From Tetrahymena thermophila SB210 (Eukaryota; Ciliophora; Oligohymenophorea; Hymenostomatida; Tetrahymenidae): a DNA stretch of 64,000 nucleotides. The notes under the pieces were generated by a model. The model was not told the origin of the DNA. It saw only the letters and a program-made list of their open reading frames with translations, and made no database searches. Below are positions 24,901 through 41,869 of this stretch, piece after piece; position 1 is the stretch's first letter; the number at the start of each line of letters is the position of its first letter. Location of the stretch: NCBI RefSeq assembly GCF_000189635.1, contig NW_002476266.1, forward strand, positions 1-64,000. The letters are read 5' to 3'. The translations under genes and the position numbers were made by a program.

Positions 24901-27900
24901 AGTTTTTTTTGAGAAAAATATTTAATGACGAATCTTAAACTTTTTAGCTTTTTATTTTACTCAGCTCTCCTTTTTTCGTGCTACTCTTATTTTTTTTATG
25001 GTTGAATATCCTCAGTGTATTCGTTTGGCTGTTCTAAAAGCACTCTTGGTTTCAATATTTTAGAGTTTAGCAAAAGTTTCATTTCTTCCTTTTTCATATC
25101 AAGTTTTTCATCAACATTTGCATGATACTTTCTATCTATTTTACGGCTTTCTTATCTCTTTAATTATGTTTCTTAATTTTATTATTGTACCTAAAAATTT
25201 TTATTAAAATTTATTAATAAATCGATTAAAAATAAAACTTTTAATTAAAAATTAGAGAATAAATAAATTTTAAAGTTTCTTAAATCTTACTTTTACAGTT
25301 GTATGCTTTTTCTTGTTTTATTGGTCAGAATGCATTTTTGTTTCCTTATTATGATCTTACTTTCCAAAAATATTTAGGAATTCTGCATCATTGAATATGA
25401 TGGTTGGTTTGGTTTATCTAATTTCATCTTGAGGAATTCCAGGAACATATGTAACAGTATTTTTTCTAGATCTGCTAGCTCCTCTATTGTTTTATGACTA
25501 AACCATGGACATTTCTGACACTTCTGATAGTTAATCCAAAGCACTATTTGTTTTTGTTTTACCTCTTTGACTACTTTCATTTTAACTTCCTTAAGAAGCT
25601 GTTTAATTTATTCTCCTTGATTAAATTGAATTGGATACACTCTCTTTGCTCTTATCTTTTCTATCTCTTCTATATTATTATATCATTTAAATTGATACAT
25701 CGTTTTACTTTTATTCATGTTTCTCTTTACGAGTGTTATCTAATTTTAGCTTTTCAGGTAATACTTGATAATTCTCAGTTTAGTCTTGATTATCATTTTA
25801 CTTTAATTTTCTAGATTTTAATTAATTTATGGTCATTTTATTAGAGGAGTAGTTATTTTCAATTTATGCATCATTATTTAACTTCTCGTTTATTTCATTT
25901 TCATTATATTTCTAATTATATCTTAGAATTTTTTCTTAAACCTCTATTTCTTTTAAGAAATCATCTTGAGCAAACTAATCAGAATTAACTGAGTCGTATA
26001 GCTTAGAAATACTATTTCTTTTAGAGCTTGAATTCATGCTGTCTAAAATCATATTAGATATTTGATTATTTCTTTTAGATTTCCTTCTTAATTCTTTATT
26101 AAATTCTTAAGTACCTTAATCAGCTTTTAATAAAGAATTTTCATTACTTTTTTAATTCAAACTGTCTCGTTATAATCTAATATCCCCTCCTATCTAAGAC
26201 ATTCTTTTGCTTTATAACATATTTTAGCTTAATCTCTTTGAATTTAGCATATTTTCATTTTCACTAATAACTGTTTACTTTCTTTTATTTTTTTTAAATT
26301 AAGAACTCTATGAGTAAATTGGTGCTAAGTGTATTATTCTATCTCCAGCAACAATTTACTTATAATTTTTGTTTGGTGAATAGCTATTAGATGATTTGTT
26401 TTTGGCAGCTGATCTTTACACTGAGCTAGATTTCCTCGAATTAGAATAGTAATTTTGATTTCCATCTTTTTATTAACAAATAAATAAATAAAAATAATTA
26501 TTTTTGAAATAAAAATCTTCTAAAAAAAAGTTACTATTTTAATCCAAGATTGTTTTAAATGTAATTTAATGAAATTATTTTATTTAAAATTATATAAAAT
26601 TTTACCTTTGCTGCTAATCTAATCAAGTTATTCTTGTAGAATTTCTGGAGAAATTAATTCATTTTAATTAGAATTCAATTCTTTGTTTTAAGAGTTACTT
26701 CTTTTTTTATTAACTTTGTCTTCATTAGTTTAACTTAAATGTTAATCGTCTTACTCTGAGCAATTTTGGCTCAATAAAGAAGAAGCTTTTTTAATTTCTT
26801 AGGCTGCAATATTTTACTTTTAAAATCTTGACTATTTATATTAGTTGGGTTCATTTGAAGCAGGATTTAATGGAACTATTCTAGTAGATGATAAAAGACT
26901 ATCAACTTTAGAAATTTTTTTAGTTAGTATCTTAGACCTGTTATTTCTTAGATTTCTTGCTTAGCCTCCTTAGACCAAAGTTTTTTGTTTTGGCTGCTCA
27001 GTAAATTTAATTTAGAAATTATCAATATTTTCTATAGGAATTCTAGGAGCTTAAGAAAGAGTTCTTACGAGGTTATTTTATTAATTTTCTTTATTATCTA
27101 CTTCTTTTTCAATTAATTATTATTTACTAAAAATATTATCTCCGTTTATTGATGCTTATAATTAAGGTTGTAATTGTGGTATTGAATGATGGGAGTTATT
27201 CATTTTAACTTTATATTCCTTAACTTATTCTAAATTATCTAATGATTACTTATTATTTTTTTTGGTATCGTCTTAACTTAGCTTTCCGCTGCTAGATTAT
27301 TTTAACAATAAGGATTTAAATTTGTCAGCTAGCATTCCAAACGTCTCTGTGAAACCAAATAGCGAGTGCTGCTTCTTATTCTCTTCTTCTAATTCTTTGT
27401 AATAAACTTTGTTTGACTTATATATTCCCCACTCGATCATATCTTTTATGTTATAGCCTGTTTCTTATTCTTAGGATGTTTGATTCTTATCTACTTTTGA
27501 CTGCTAATTTGATATAGACTCAGTATATTTTACACCAATAATAGCCATTGTTAAATTCATTAAAAAGAATGCCCCAATATAAACTACAAAGAAAAAGTAA
27601 AAAATCGAGTAGTACTAATTATTTTTAATAATATTGTATTTAATTTAATAAAAAAATATCTTATTCAAATAAAATATAAATTTATAAGAATTTTTTATTG
27701 ATAAAAAATATTATCAAAAAGAAGTAAAAATTTTTTTATTTTTCAATGTAAAATTTATTTAAATTTTTCCTTTTCTTCACTAATTTTTAAGTCTTTCTTT
27801 CTTTATTTTCAAGCCAAAAAAAATAATATTTTATTTGCAATGAAAAAAAAAAAGTTTGATTGAAGGAAAAAAACTTTGATAAATGCAATTATAATTAAAA

Positions 27901-29727
27901 AACATTTATTGAAATTATAAATTTATAATTAATTACAGAAAAACCAGATTGCATAAGGTTCATAATTTATGTCCAGCCTTCTAAAGAAACAATAACATAA
28001 ACATTAAGAACTGACCAGCCGAAAGTATCGAATTAAATAGTATCATAGAAAGGACTTTTCATAGTTTTTGAACAAATTAGTGAATATTCTGGAGTGTTTG
28101 CGCAATCAGAATCAGAAGCACAAACAATGACATTATCTCCATCATCTCCTTCCATTATTCCTAATTAAGGATCTATACACCTACTTTTAAGTTAACCTGT
28201 GAAAAGCTAGAGACCTGCGATACCAAATATAATAAAAAAGAAGGATAAAATAATTATTGAGTCTTTAAGGAGCGGTATAGAACTTAATAGTGCCTAAATT
28301 AATTATTTGAGAGCTTTGATTTTGGTGATAGACTTAAGAGGACGAAGGACTCTTAAAGATCTCAAAGCGCTGAGATTAATTTCATTTTAAGGTAAGAAAC
28401 CAGTAATAATAATAACTATATCAATAATATTCCATGTGTCACGCAAATAAGCTCCTTTATTGAAAATAAAACCTAAAGCAATAATTTTAAGACCCATTTC
28501 TATTGTGTAAATGATGAGCAAAGCTTAATCCATCTCTGCGTTATTATCGCTGTTAGTTGTTGGATCATCAAGTGATAAGAGTATAGAATTAAAAATAATA
28601 ACACCTAGCGAAATCACTTCAAACACAGGATGATTTATAATTTTCAAGGCAATCCAATTAATAAGTCTAAATTTAAAAAATATATTTTAAATATAATCAT
28701 AAAATGAGAAATGAGTGAGAGGCAGAATTTAGTTTTTGCAATTATAAATAAATAAATAAATTTAATATTTTTTAGTTCAAATCGCAAAGAAACTGTAAAG
28801 ATTTTAATCTGATAAATTATTGATTTGAAAATATAGTATTTGATATTTTATGTGGTATCGATTATTTAATAAAAGACTAACTAATTAGCGTTTCGTCTAT
28901 TACATGCAAAAAATCGAATTAATTACATATTCACATATCCAGTTCGCTTTTATTAAAATTAAGATCAAAATTAAAATATTACACTTTAGTGTACCATATT
29001 TTTTTATAGATTTTTTAAAATATGGTATGATCTTGGTATTGGTTGATTCTGTCGAAATCGTTCATTTCTACAATATCTAAGAATGCTTTATTCTTTTAAT
29101 CATTATATGCTTTGTCAAATTCATCTTCGCTATCAAAAAAGCTTTATTGTTCTTCTACTTCCTATTTTAGTTTCTAAATTTATTTGTCTTGTTCTTCATT
29201 TTCATCATTATCTATGATAAAAGATTGCTCTTTATAGAATGCCTCAGCTACTTTTTAATACATTATTTTATTCTATTCCTTTTATTTTTATATTTTATTT
29301 AAAATTCAAACCAAATTTTTAGTAGATATATAAATTTTAAGCATACCTTTTTGCCTTGCTTATTATCATTTTCAAGAAAGGATATCTCATTTTGAGAATT
29401 GGCTGAGCCTGGCATACTCTCTTGTGTTTTTATACCAGAGTTTTAATTTTATATATTACCATCACTTGAATTATTAAACTAAGAGCTTTCCTCTTCTTCT
29501 ATCTTTTCTTCCTTCAATATTTCTTTAAGCTTTTCAATCCAGTAGCCCTCTATGATTATTATGATTAAAAATGATATATAAGTGAATAGCAATAATCTAA
29601 ATATGTTTTATGAAGACAAAGTTTTTTTATTTATGATAAGCGCTTTTATTTTGCAAAGTGAAATGAAGATAATTGTCCTTGAAAAAATGAATTAATTACA
29701 CTTATTTTAACTGCTTGACGAAAGCAT
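18932..29727 (-). CDS. Voltage-gated calcium channel alpha-1 subunit, first paralog
   Basis: A multi-exon gene of about 10.8 kb with all four channel domains. Domain I (about 28660-27520) has S4 ALRSLRVLRPLKSITKIK and P-loop SLEGWTQIM. Domain II (about 23700-22860) has S4 IRILRVFRVLRVTRLVRSL and P-loop TIENWN. Domain III (about 22330-21400) has S4 IKILRLLRTLRPLRLL and P-loop SFEGWPDYVW. Domain IV (about 21260-20450) has S4 ARVLRVMRVSRLLKLIK and P-loop STGEDW. The four pore glutamates (EEEE) predict calcium selectivity. After IVS6 comes the CaV EF-hand-like block ending in LQEPLGY, then GVNPMVRRLFVGM and a Gln/Ser-rich tail. The I-II linker is very long (over 3 kb) and low complexity. TGA is at 18932-18934. 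The start (ATG 29725-29727) is less certain: either a tiny first exon is spliced to GYWIEKLKE or the frame reads straight through. Ciliary membrane location is inferred from ciliate biology. Confidence 0.9.
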
Positions 29728-31524
29728 TTCCCTTTAAAATAAAAACTAGTGCTATTTTTTTTTTTGATAAATTATTTATAGTTTTTTATTAAAAGAATTA
29801 ATAACCTGACAATTAAATTATGCTTTCGCTTTCAAAATTTTTAATAAATATGCATTAGAAACATTAATATTTCCAGTAATATGTTTTTAATAATTTTTTG
29901 ATTCTTTGGTTTTATCTTCTAAAAAGATTCAGTAATAGTTAATATTATTTATTTATAAAAGGATTGATTTGCCTTGAATTTATTTAATATTACTAAGAAG
30001 AAAAAATTTTTGCTGTACTAAAATTAGACAGACTGTCATAGTAATTCTTAAATTTTTGACTAATTTGCCTAATAATTTATATTTTTTATAAAAATTCTAT
30101 GAATATTTTAATAGATAAATAATAAAAGTAATAAACATTACACATTTTGAAAACCGAAAAACTTTATGATTAAAAATATCACTAAAGCAATTATAAACAT
30201 GTTTACCAACGAACTATCTTAATTAATCAAATCGAAAAACAAAAGAAATCAATAGTACCAAATTAGTAATAAATTTTTCTATCTTTAATTTATTTATCAA
30301 TATGTAGATTAATAATATTTTTTATTAATCTGCTTTTTTGTATTATTATTAAATAAAAAATAATGTTAAGCAATATTTAACTTGATTTTAATGTTTTCAT
30401 ATTTTCAGAATAAAATATATGTAACAGTGTTTATTCCAAATATTTTTTTAAAATCAAAAATAATTTTATAAAGTATTTTTTGAAATTATGAATTTGAAGA
30501 CTTATATAATAAGTTTGAGATTCTAATTTGATCAACCTAATTAAATAAGTGTAAGAACAAGTATCTTTAGTCTATTAATAATTATCAATTAAAAAATAAA
30601 ATCGATCACTCAATCAGATTAAATGAATTAATTACATCAATTTATTACTCATACGATTGATTATCGCCTTCGATTTTTATTTCTTTTTAATACTTTTAAA
30701 TATTCAAAATAAATAAAAATTTAACTAAAAAATTATTTTAAAAACAACAAAAACTTCAAGCTCTTTTGAAATTAAAATTTAATGATCATAATTGAAGGGA
30801 AGTCAATGCATTTATTATATAAGTAAATGTAATTATTAGAAAACATAAAAATTAACATTAAATTTATTAAATTTTATAAATCAATTAACAATATAGACAT
30901 TATATATTAGTATGAATATAAATTTTGAATTAATTGAATTAAGATAAACATCTTTTTTGCTACTTTAGAAAAATATCTTAGAGTTTTATAAAGTATTTTT
31001 ATAAATTAAGTATTTGAAGATACTTACATACATATTTGATTGGCATTCTAATTTGAAGTGTAAGAACAGCTATCTATTGATAATAAATAATGAAAACCAT
31101 ATGTTTCGATTAATTCAAGTTTTAATTAAATCAGTCTTTAAATTTAATAAAATCGAGGATAAAAAATCACATGGAAAGAAAATTTTTTGTTAAAATTATT
31201 AAAAAATAACAAAAATGGGAAAACCATTTTTAACTGAAAAATTATTTTAAATAATAAAAAAAGAAACAATTCTTTAAAATTAGAAAGTTGATAATTAAAA
31301 ATGAATGAATGATTAAACACATATATTATAAGAAATATAAGTGATTATTTACATGGTTGATTAGAATTCTTGTATTTAATATTCATATAAGAAAATATAA
31401 GAAACCAATTAATAAGATATATATATATATTTATTAATAATAATTCAAATTTTAGATTGGTAGCACTAAGACAAACTTCATTTTTATTACTTTCGCAACA
31501 ATTTTTAGCAAAAAATAAATTGAA
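29728..31524. other. Intergenic spacer between divergent genes
   Basis: A spacer of 1.8 kb between the start of the first channel gene (minus) and a plus-strand gene. No coding frame is convincing. It contains a degenerate direct duplication (see the repeat at 30464-31420). Both promoters should lie at its edges, but no specific element can be named. Confidence 0.7.
30464..31420. repeat. Degenerate tandem duplication, about 510 bp
   Basis: Two adjacent segments share collinear blocks at a near-constant offset of about 508-525 bases. TTTTATAAAGTATTTTT is at 30464-30480 and 30984-31000; ATTCTAATTTGA at 30520-30531 and 31045-31056; AAGTGTAAGAACA at 30547-30559 and 31056-31068. A further block containing AAAAATTATTTTAAA is near 30727 and 31236. 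The copies are well diverged. This is a non-coding segmental duplication with no sign of transposon ends. Confidence 0.6.
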
Positions 31525-32518
31525 ATGTTAAGTAGCAGACACGATGATAAAAAATTTGTAATTCCAGAAGAGTGGAGAACTTCATAATACTTTTTAGGAA
31601 ATAGATATTTAAAAGAAGACAAGTATGAAAGATTTGTAGAAAAGAAAAATGATATAGAGTACTTGAAGAAATAGTTTAAGAATATATTTGATGCTTATAT
31701 TGAGAAGCTTGAATATGAAGACAGAGAAATTCCTATTTTATTTTTAGACTTCATTGTTTAAATGTTTTTATTTGCCTTGTCACAGGATTTCAACTTTAAA
31801 AAAACTACAACTTTGATTGAAATATGCTATAATGTTTACTCTGAATCATTTAATAAAAGGCTATCGTCAGAAAAGTCATTGAATCTTTTGAAGTAAATAT
31901 TAGTACGCCATTCATTATTTAGACCTCCCGTTTCGATTCTCGTGTTTGATTTAGACGAAATAAAGAAAATCAACAACTTTATGCTACATAATTTCTACAG
32001 ACATTATGAGATGTATTTATTTGCAAATACTCCCTTTGTTAACTTAGAAATAAGAACCTTTGATATGTTTAAATCTAAATTCCCTTACACAGATTTTCTT
32101 AGCGATGGTTAAGTAATACCAAGAACGGAAATCCCTATGCTTCAAGAATATCTTATTGATAAAGAAACTGGTTTAACCCCTGAATAATTAGAGGAGTAAT
32201 TAATTTATTAAAATATTTAGTAAAAAATATAACAGACCGAATTTTTATATAAAAATTTAATGTGTTGTTATTATAGTAAAATAATAAAAAATTTATATAA
32301 CTAGAATTATGAAGGGAGATAGTATTCATATGGTTCCCCCTAAAAAAAGAGAAGAATGGATGAGACTCAAGAGAGAAAGAGAAAGATAGTAAAAAATAGA
32401 CAAAGCTATATAAAAGGAAACTGAAAGACTTAATAAAGAAATGGAGGAAAAGATGAAAGTATAAGATGATGCTTTTATAGAGGCTGTTCAAAATATAAAA
32501 AATCCAAAAAAGAAATGA
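31525..32518 (+). CDS. Probable CFAP119/CCDC189-like ciliary protein
   Basis: Two exons (31525-32219 and 32305-32518, intron of 85 nt) give 302 residues, exactly in frame, ending at TGA 32516-32518. The N-terminal two thirds is helical with no membrane segment. A block near residues 130-180 (FRPPVSILVFDLDEIKKI, then FYRHYEMYLFANTP) resembles the conserved core of CCDC189/CFAP119, an axonemal protein of motile cilia. The second exon is a highly charged helix (KREEWMRLKREREQQ) ending in PKKK. Family membership rests on recollected similarity of that block, so it is tentative. It stands alone on the plus strand, about 0.8 kb from the next gene. Confidence 0.55.
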
Positions 32519-33340
32519 TTTTTCTTAATTTCAAATATGTGAATTAGTAGAGATATTTGTACACTTTGTTATATCATTTCTTCCAAATTAACTTCAGTAT
32601 AAATTTTAATTGATAAGGCATATCATACATAATATTGAGTTTATTTATTTACAAAAGCAGATTAATCTTTACAAAATTCGTATAGTTTAATTTAGTTTTT
32701 AGAATAAATTTAAATTATATCATCTTGATACAGTGTCAAGAAAATATTTCTAACTTTTATTTATTTATTTCTTATTAAAATTATTTCATTTTCTATTTCT
32801 TTGTTTATCAACATAAATAAAAAAAATCAAAAAATTTAAAAACTTTTAAGAGATAAATATTTATCTTATTAATAGTTTATAAACATTTACTTGCTATTTA
32901 TGAAATTTACTTTAGATAATTTAAATTGTATTAGATAAAAGAAACAAATATCCTTTTATAAGAGTCAATTTTTTGTTTTAATCGTAAATAAATTAGCTTT
33001 GCTAGATAGTTTTTATCATTTTTCAATAATTCAATATGTTAGAAGTAAAATAATTTTTTTAAAAACATTTTTATTATGTAATTTTTTATTCAAATTTTTT
33101 TTGTTTAATTTGTAAATTAGTATGAAGATAACCTATAATTATTTGCAAGAAGATCTCCTTAATAGAGTTTTTAACCAAACAAAGAAATAAGCAAGCAAAA
33201 ATCAAACAAATAAAGCTAAAGAATTCAAAGGAATAAAAAAGAAAAAACAAAATTTTTAATTTATATCAAGTATCAAAGTTCTAGATATAGCAAGAATAAA
33301 AAGGAAAACTTAAATTTAGAAGATTTTAGTTATTTGAAAA
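32519..33340. other. Intergenic spacer
   Basis: AT-rich region between two plus-strand genes. A frame at 33122-33337 (71 codons, Lys/Gln-rich, ending at TGA just before the next ATG) is more likely the 5' leader of the following gene than a separate protein. Confidence 0.6.
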
Positions 33341-33808
33341 ATGTGGACTAGATTAGCATATCTTACTTTATCATAGGCATTTAATCCAGTAAAAGTTGGT
33401 AAAGAATGGAGAAGACCTATGCTCAGCAATCGTTATAAAGCTTTGTTGAGAAAGCAATTCAGATTAAATAATATTCCATGGATTGTCAATTTGCCAAAAG
33501 ATGATAGCAATAATCCAAGACATAAACAACCTAAGGGTACTTTGGAATAGAGAAATAGACCTTTCCGTCTTGCAAAAATTAAATAAAATATTGCTGATGC
33601 TCCTTAAAAAGAATTAGAATATCGTTAAAAAGCTATAAATGAAAGACCTCTTTCTGGTTTAGATGCATTTATTCAATTAACAGTTCCTTATTGGTTAACT
33701 GCTCGTACAAAGGAAGCTATTAGAGAAGAAAAAACTGGTAAATCTAGTCAATCAGTTGTTTCTTTGCAAGATAAAAAGAGAGGTTTTGGTGCTAAAGTTA
33801 AAAAATGA
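33341..33808 (+). CDS. Probable mitochondrial large ribosomal subunit protein, mL59-like
   Basis: An intronless frame of 155 residues with several in-frame TAG/TAA Gln codons. The core GKEWRRPMLSNRYKALLRKQ, followed by FRLNNIPWIVNLPKD and KQPKGTLEQRNRP, resembles the WRxPxLSxRxxAxLRKxxxxxGxPW pattern I associate with mL59 family proteins. The protein is basic and ends GFGAKVKK. A mitochondrial role would make this a nuclear housekeeping gene. Codon use (many GCT, GGT, CGT, TCT) looks like that of a well-expressed gene compared with its neighbours. The family call is from memory and uncertain; that the gene is real is not. Confidence 0.6.
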
Positions 33809-34504
33809 GTCAATATTTAAAATTATTTTATTAAAAACACTTTCGATATTCAAAAGAAATGTTTATTAATCACGCATTATTAATTTTATAAGTGTTTATT
33901 GTAAATGCTAAATGATATGTGGAAATTTGAGTGCAAATTAAGTTTTCTTGAATAACTTAAAATATTTAAAAACCTTTAAATCTAAATTTTTTTAATGTTT
34001 AAAAAATGTTTTTATAAGGTTATTAAATTTATATTAGTTAATTAATTGTGATTTTAACTCAAAAAGTAATAGTAAAATTTTAATAAATTCTATCTAGCCA
34101 TACCAATATTAATTTTTGTTATATAATTAATATAAATAAATATATTTAAAATGTTTATTTACTTATTAATTTGAGCTAAATTTTTAAAAAATATTTATTA
34201 GTAAATTAATTTTAATAAATTTTCTAATGAATAAATATTATTGCACATTAAATAAAAAATTAATTATTTTTTAAATTATAAAAAGGATCTATTTAATATT
34301 AATGTCAATAATGAAAATGAATTATTTAGTTAATTTTAGATTGAATAAATGTAATTATCTAAAATTCAATTATTGATGTATTTTTAATAGTATTTTTATA
34401 GTTTATTTCTATTTTAAGAATTGTTAATTTCTAATTTAGATTTAAATTTTTATTGTGAAATAACAAATTCACTTAATTATTCCACATTTTTTTTAAATAT
34501 GTAA

Positions 34505-34736
34505 AGATTTACTATTTATCTACTAGAAATTGTTGTTATTTCTTTATATTGTTTACAAATATAAATAAAAAAATCAAGTATAAATAAGAAGATAAATTAA
34601 TCATTTTATAATATCCATCAAATTTTATGATAACCAGATTAAGACGATGCCACACAAAATGACATTATTAATTAGAATAAAAAATAAATTTTCAAAAGTA
34701 ATAAAGAAAAGATTGACTATTTATCTACTAGAAATT
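34505..34736. repeat. Paired 27-nt direct repeat
   Basis: Positions 34505-34531 and 34710-34736 match at 26 of 27 bases; the shared core ACTATTTATCTACTAGAAAT lies at 34511 and 34716. The offset is 205 bases. The intervening sequence is AT-rich. No transposon features are seen. Confidence 0.6.
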
Positions 34737-35400
34737 TTATAATTTATTTATTTGTTCTGCTTACAATATAAGGTTAATAAATCAGGTAAAAATTATAAAA
34801 CAATTTATTATATATTTTCTAAAAATTAATACATCAATTTATCAATGAAATATGAAATAATTAATTCAGTTAATAACACAAAAAATTATGTAAAAAGTTT
34901 TCTATAAGAATCATACAAATTATTTTAAATGTAATTTTATTCATTTTACTTTTTTATAATGAAAAGAATAATTTTATTATTTCTTAGATAAATTATTTTC
35001 CAAAATTATATTTGAGATAAAATAATTTCATTTATTTTAGTTTAAGATTTAAATTAATCAAATACTTGTTAAAATAATTCATTTTATATAAAATTAAAAA
35101 TAATTTTTATTTCAAGCTATAAAATCAAAATAATGTTATGTTGTAAGCATATTTATAAATAAAATATATGATATTTTAATAATATTTATAAAAACAAAAA
35201 AAATATTAATTCTAGTATCATTAAGATTACCAAAATTTTGATGAATGAAATAAATAATTATATTTTAATATTTCAAACCTGTATTTAATGGATAGGAAAA
35301 TAATTATGAAATAGTTTATTATCATATTTTTATTTTGTTATTTAAATTTTCTAAAGAGTTTTCTTTGTTCAATTTCTAAATTGAGAAAACAAATTTAATC

Positions 35401-35810
35401 AGATGTTACTAATTATTAATTATTTGATGCACAAAAGATAGAATTTATTAGGATTTTACTTAGTTCATTTATTTAGAGAAGTAAAAAGTTTGATTTTGCT
35501 TAATAAAAGAAATATAAAGGAAACTTATTAAAAGGTGTAACATTAATTATCTATTATAGTTAAAATATAGAAATAAGAAAAAAAAAATTAATAATATGTT
35601 ACTAAATAATCATTATTGAATTTTCAAAGATTAGAATTTATTAGTATTTCGCTTTGTTTTTTATTAATAAATATTTAATATCTTTTTAAATGCCAAACTT
35701 TGTTCTTATTATCATTTAAAATAGAAGTAAGAAAAAATAAATCTAATTATATGTTACTAATGATTAATTATTTGATACAGAAAGGATATAATTTATTGGT
35801 ATTTTACTAT
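35401..35810. repeat. Three degenerate copies of a ~60-bp unit
   Basis: A unit containing ATGTTACTAA, then a variable AATTATTTGAT-like stretch, then AGAATTTATTAG(G/T)ATTT, occurs near 35401-35460, 35594-35655 and 35750-35810. Copies two and three also share upstream sequence (AATAGAAGTAAGAAAAAA-like). The period is about 155-195 bases. This looks like a decayed minisatellite. Confidence 0.5.
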
Positions 35811-36445
35811 CATTTTTATCAAAGTAAGTAGTTTTATTTGCTTTTATAAATGAAATCAAAGAGAAAATCAATTTATTTTTAAAGGTTAAATAATATTTGT
35901 ATTTGTAATATGAGTTTAAATAACATTAATGATTTTTACTAAATATGTTTTGGTATTTTACTTAGTAAAATTTAAATCGATGCAAGAAAATTTACCAATT
36001 TTAAGCATTAACTTTTTAAGATGTTTGTACTATTGAAATAAAGTAATCAAAACAAAAAGCAAAATAAAAAATTGAAACTAACTAAATCTAGACATTGAAT
36101 TATTTAGATTACATTTGAATGAATTAATTTATCAAATATAAATTATATGAAATTTCATTTAAAATCAATGAAATCACTAGATGGATTGGATTAATTTAAA
36201 AGTTGAAAAGTAAGTAATGTCTGCTTGTAATTTTTTATTTCTGGTAATTACAATACTCAATAAAAGTAAACACTAAATTTATAATATTTCTTAAAATTTT
36301 CAGTACATTCATCATAGTATTACTAATTAGCCATAAATTTGAATAAATTAATTTGCTTTTAAATATTAAAAACATTATTAAAGAATTAATAATTAATAAA
36401 ATATTAAATTAATTTATTAATTAACAAATCAATAACTCTCAATAA

Positions 36446-41223
<4,778 letters not shown>

Positions 41224-41481
41224 TTTATATAAAAATTAAAAAATTTAATTTTAATTATTTTAATATTTAATCAAACCCTTTTAATAAATATTATTTGTTT
41301 TGTTTTTAATAAACTATTAAAATTTATACTGTTGTTTCTCTAAAATAAAGATTGAATTTAAGTAATATACCAAATTTATATTTTTTTATTTTATTTAGAT
41401 ACTTTTTAGTTCATTCCTGATTTAATGTAGGTATGTATCTTCAAGGATTTAAGGTATTTAATCTTTTGAAATTACACCTGA

Positions 41482-41869
41482 TCAATCATTATCAAACTTT
41501 TTAAATAATCTTTTGGCTACGTACAACGTTTATTCCATAGCTTTCGAATACCTTTTAAGAGGATCTCCTTATTACCATAATTGTGTTACTTAAGCTTTTA
41601 ATTCGATTTTGCTGCATAAATATTTTATACCTAAAGCTTCAAAGTTTTCTTATGTAATGATGATTTTATCTTTATTTGAGTCTAAAATTTTAGCTAACTT
41701 CCTCTTATGTAAGAGTATGTATAATCATATCCTAATAATTTTTACCCTTATTTAATCAGCTTACATCAATCTAGCTATCTTTTTGCTGAATATTTTAGGA
41801 AAACTTACTTTCCTAATACCTTGCTTATTATTCACTGATTTTTTTCTAAATATAATTTATTGAATTCAT
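41482..41869 (-). CDS. Small hypothetical protein, two exons
   Basis: Exons 41869-41765 and 41703-41482, split by a 61-nt intron, give 108 residues in frame with TGA at 41482-41484. The first exon is Gln/Lys-rich (INYIQKKISEQQARYQESKF). The second is a charged, probably helical domain: KLAKILDSNKDKIIITQENF, then IELKAQVTQLWQQGDPLKRY and TLYVAKRLFKKFDND. No signal peptide or membrane segment is seen. I do not recognise the family. It is convergent with the ABC transporter, with 258 bases between stop codons. The opposite strand also stays open here but reads as poorer protein sequence. Confidence 0.55.

Larger units (their letters stand above)
33809..36445. other. Long AT-rich intergenic region with local repeats
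   Basis: A spacer of 2.6 kb between two plus-strand genes, the longest in the window. No frame is convincing on either strand. It contains two sets of local direct repeats, listed separately. The part next to 36445 should hold the ABC transporter promoter. Confidence 0.7.

Noticed and set aside
18932-29727. Sodium-channel (NaV) or single-domain channel identity for the standard-code fragments
   Set aside because: All four domains belong to one gene and all four pore loops carry Glu (LEGW, IENW, FEGW, GEDW), which indicates a calcium channel; NaV would show DEKA or a similar ring.
33122-33337. 71-codon frame directly upstream of the mL59-like gene
   Set aside because: Lys/Gln-rich, ends just before the next ATG and has no domain; more likely 5' leader than a gene.
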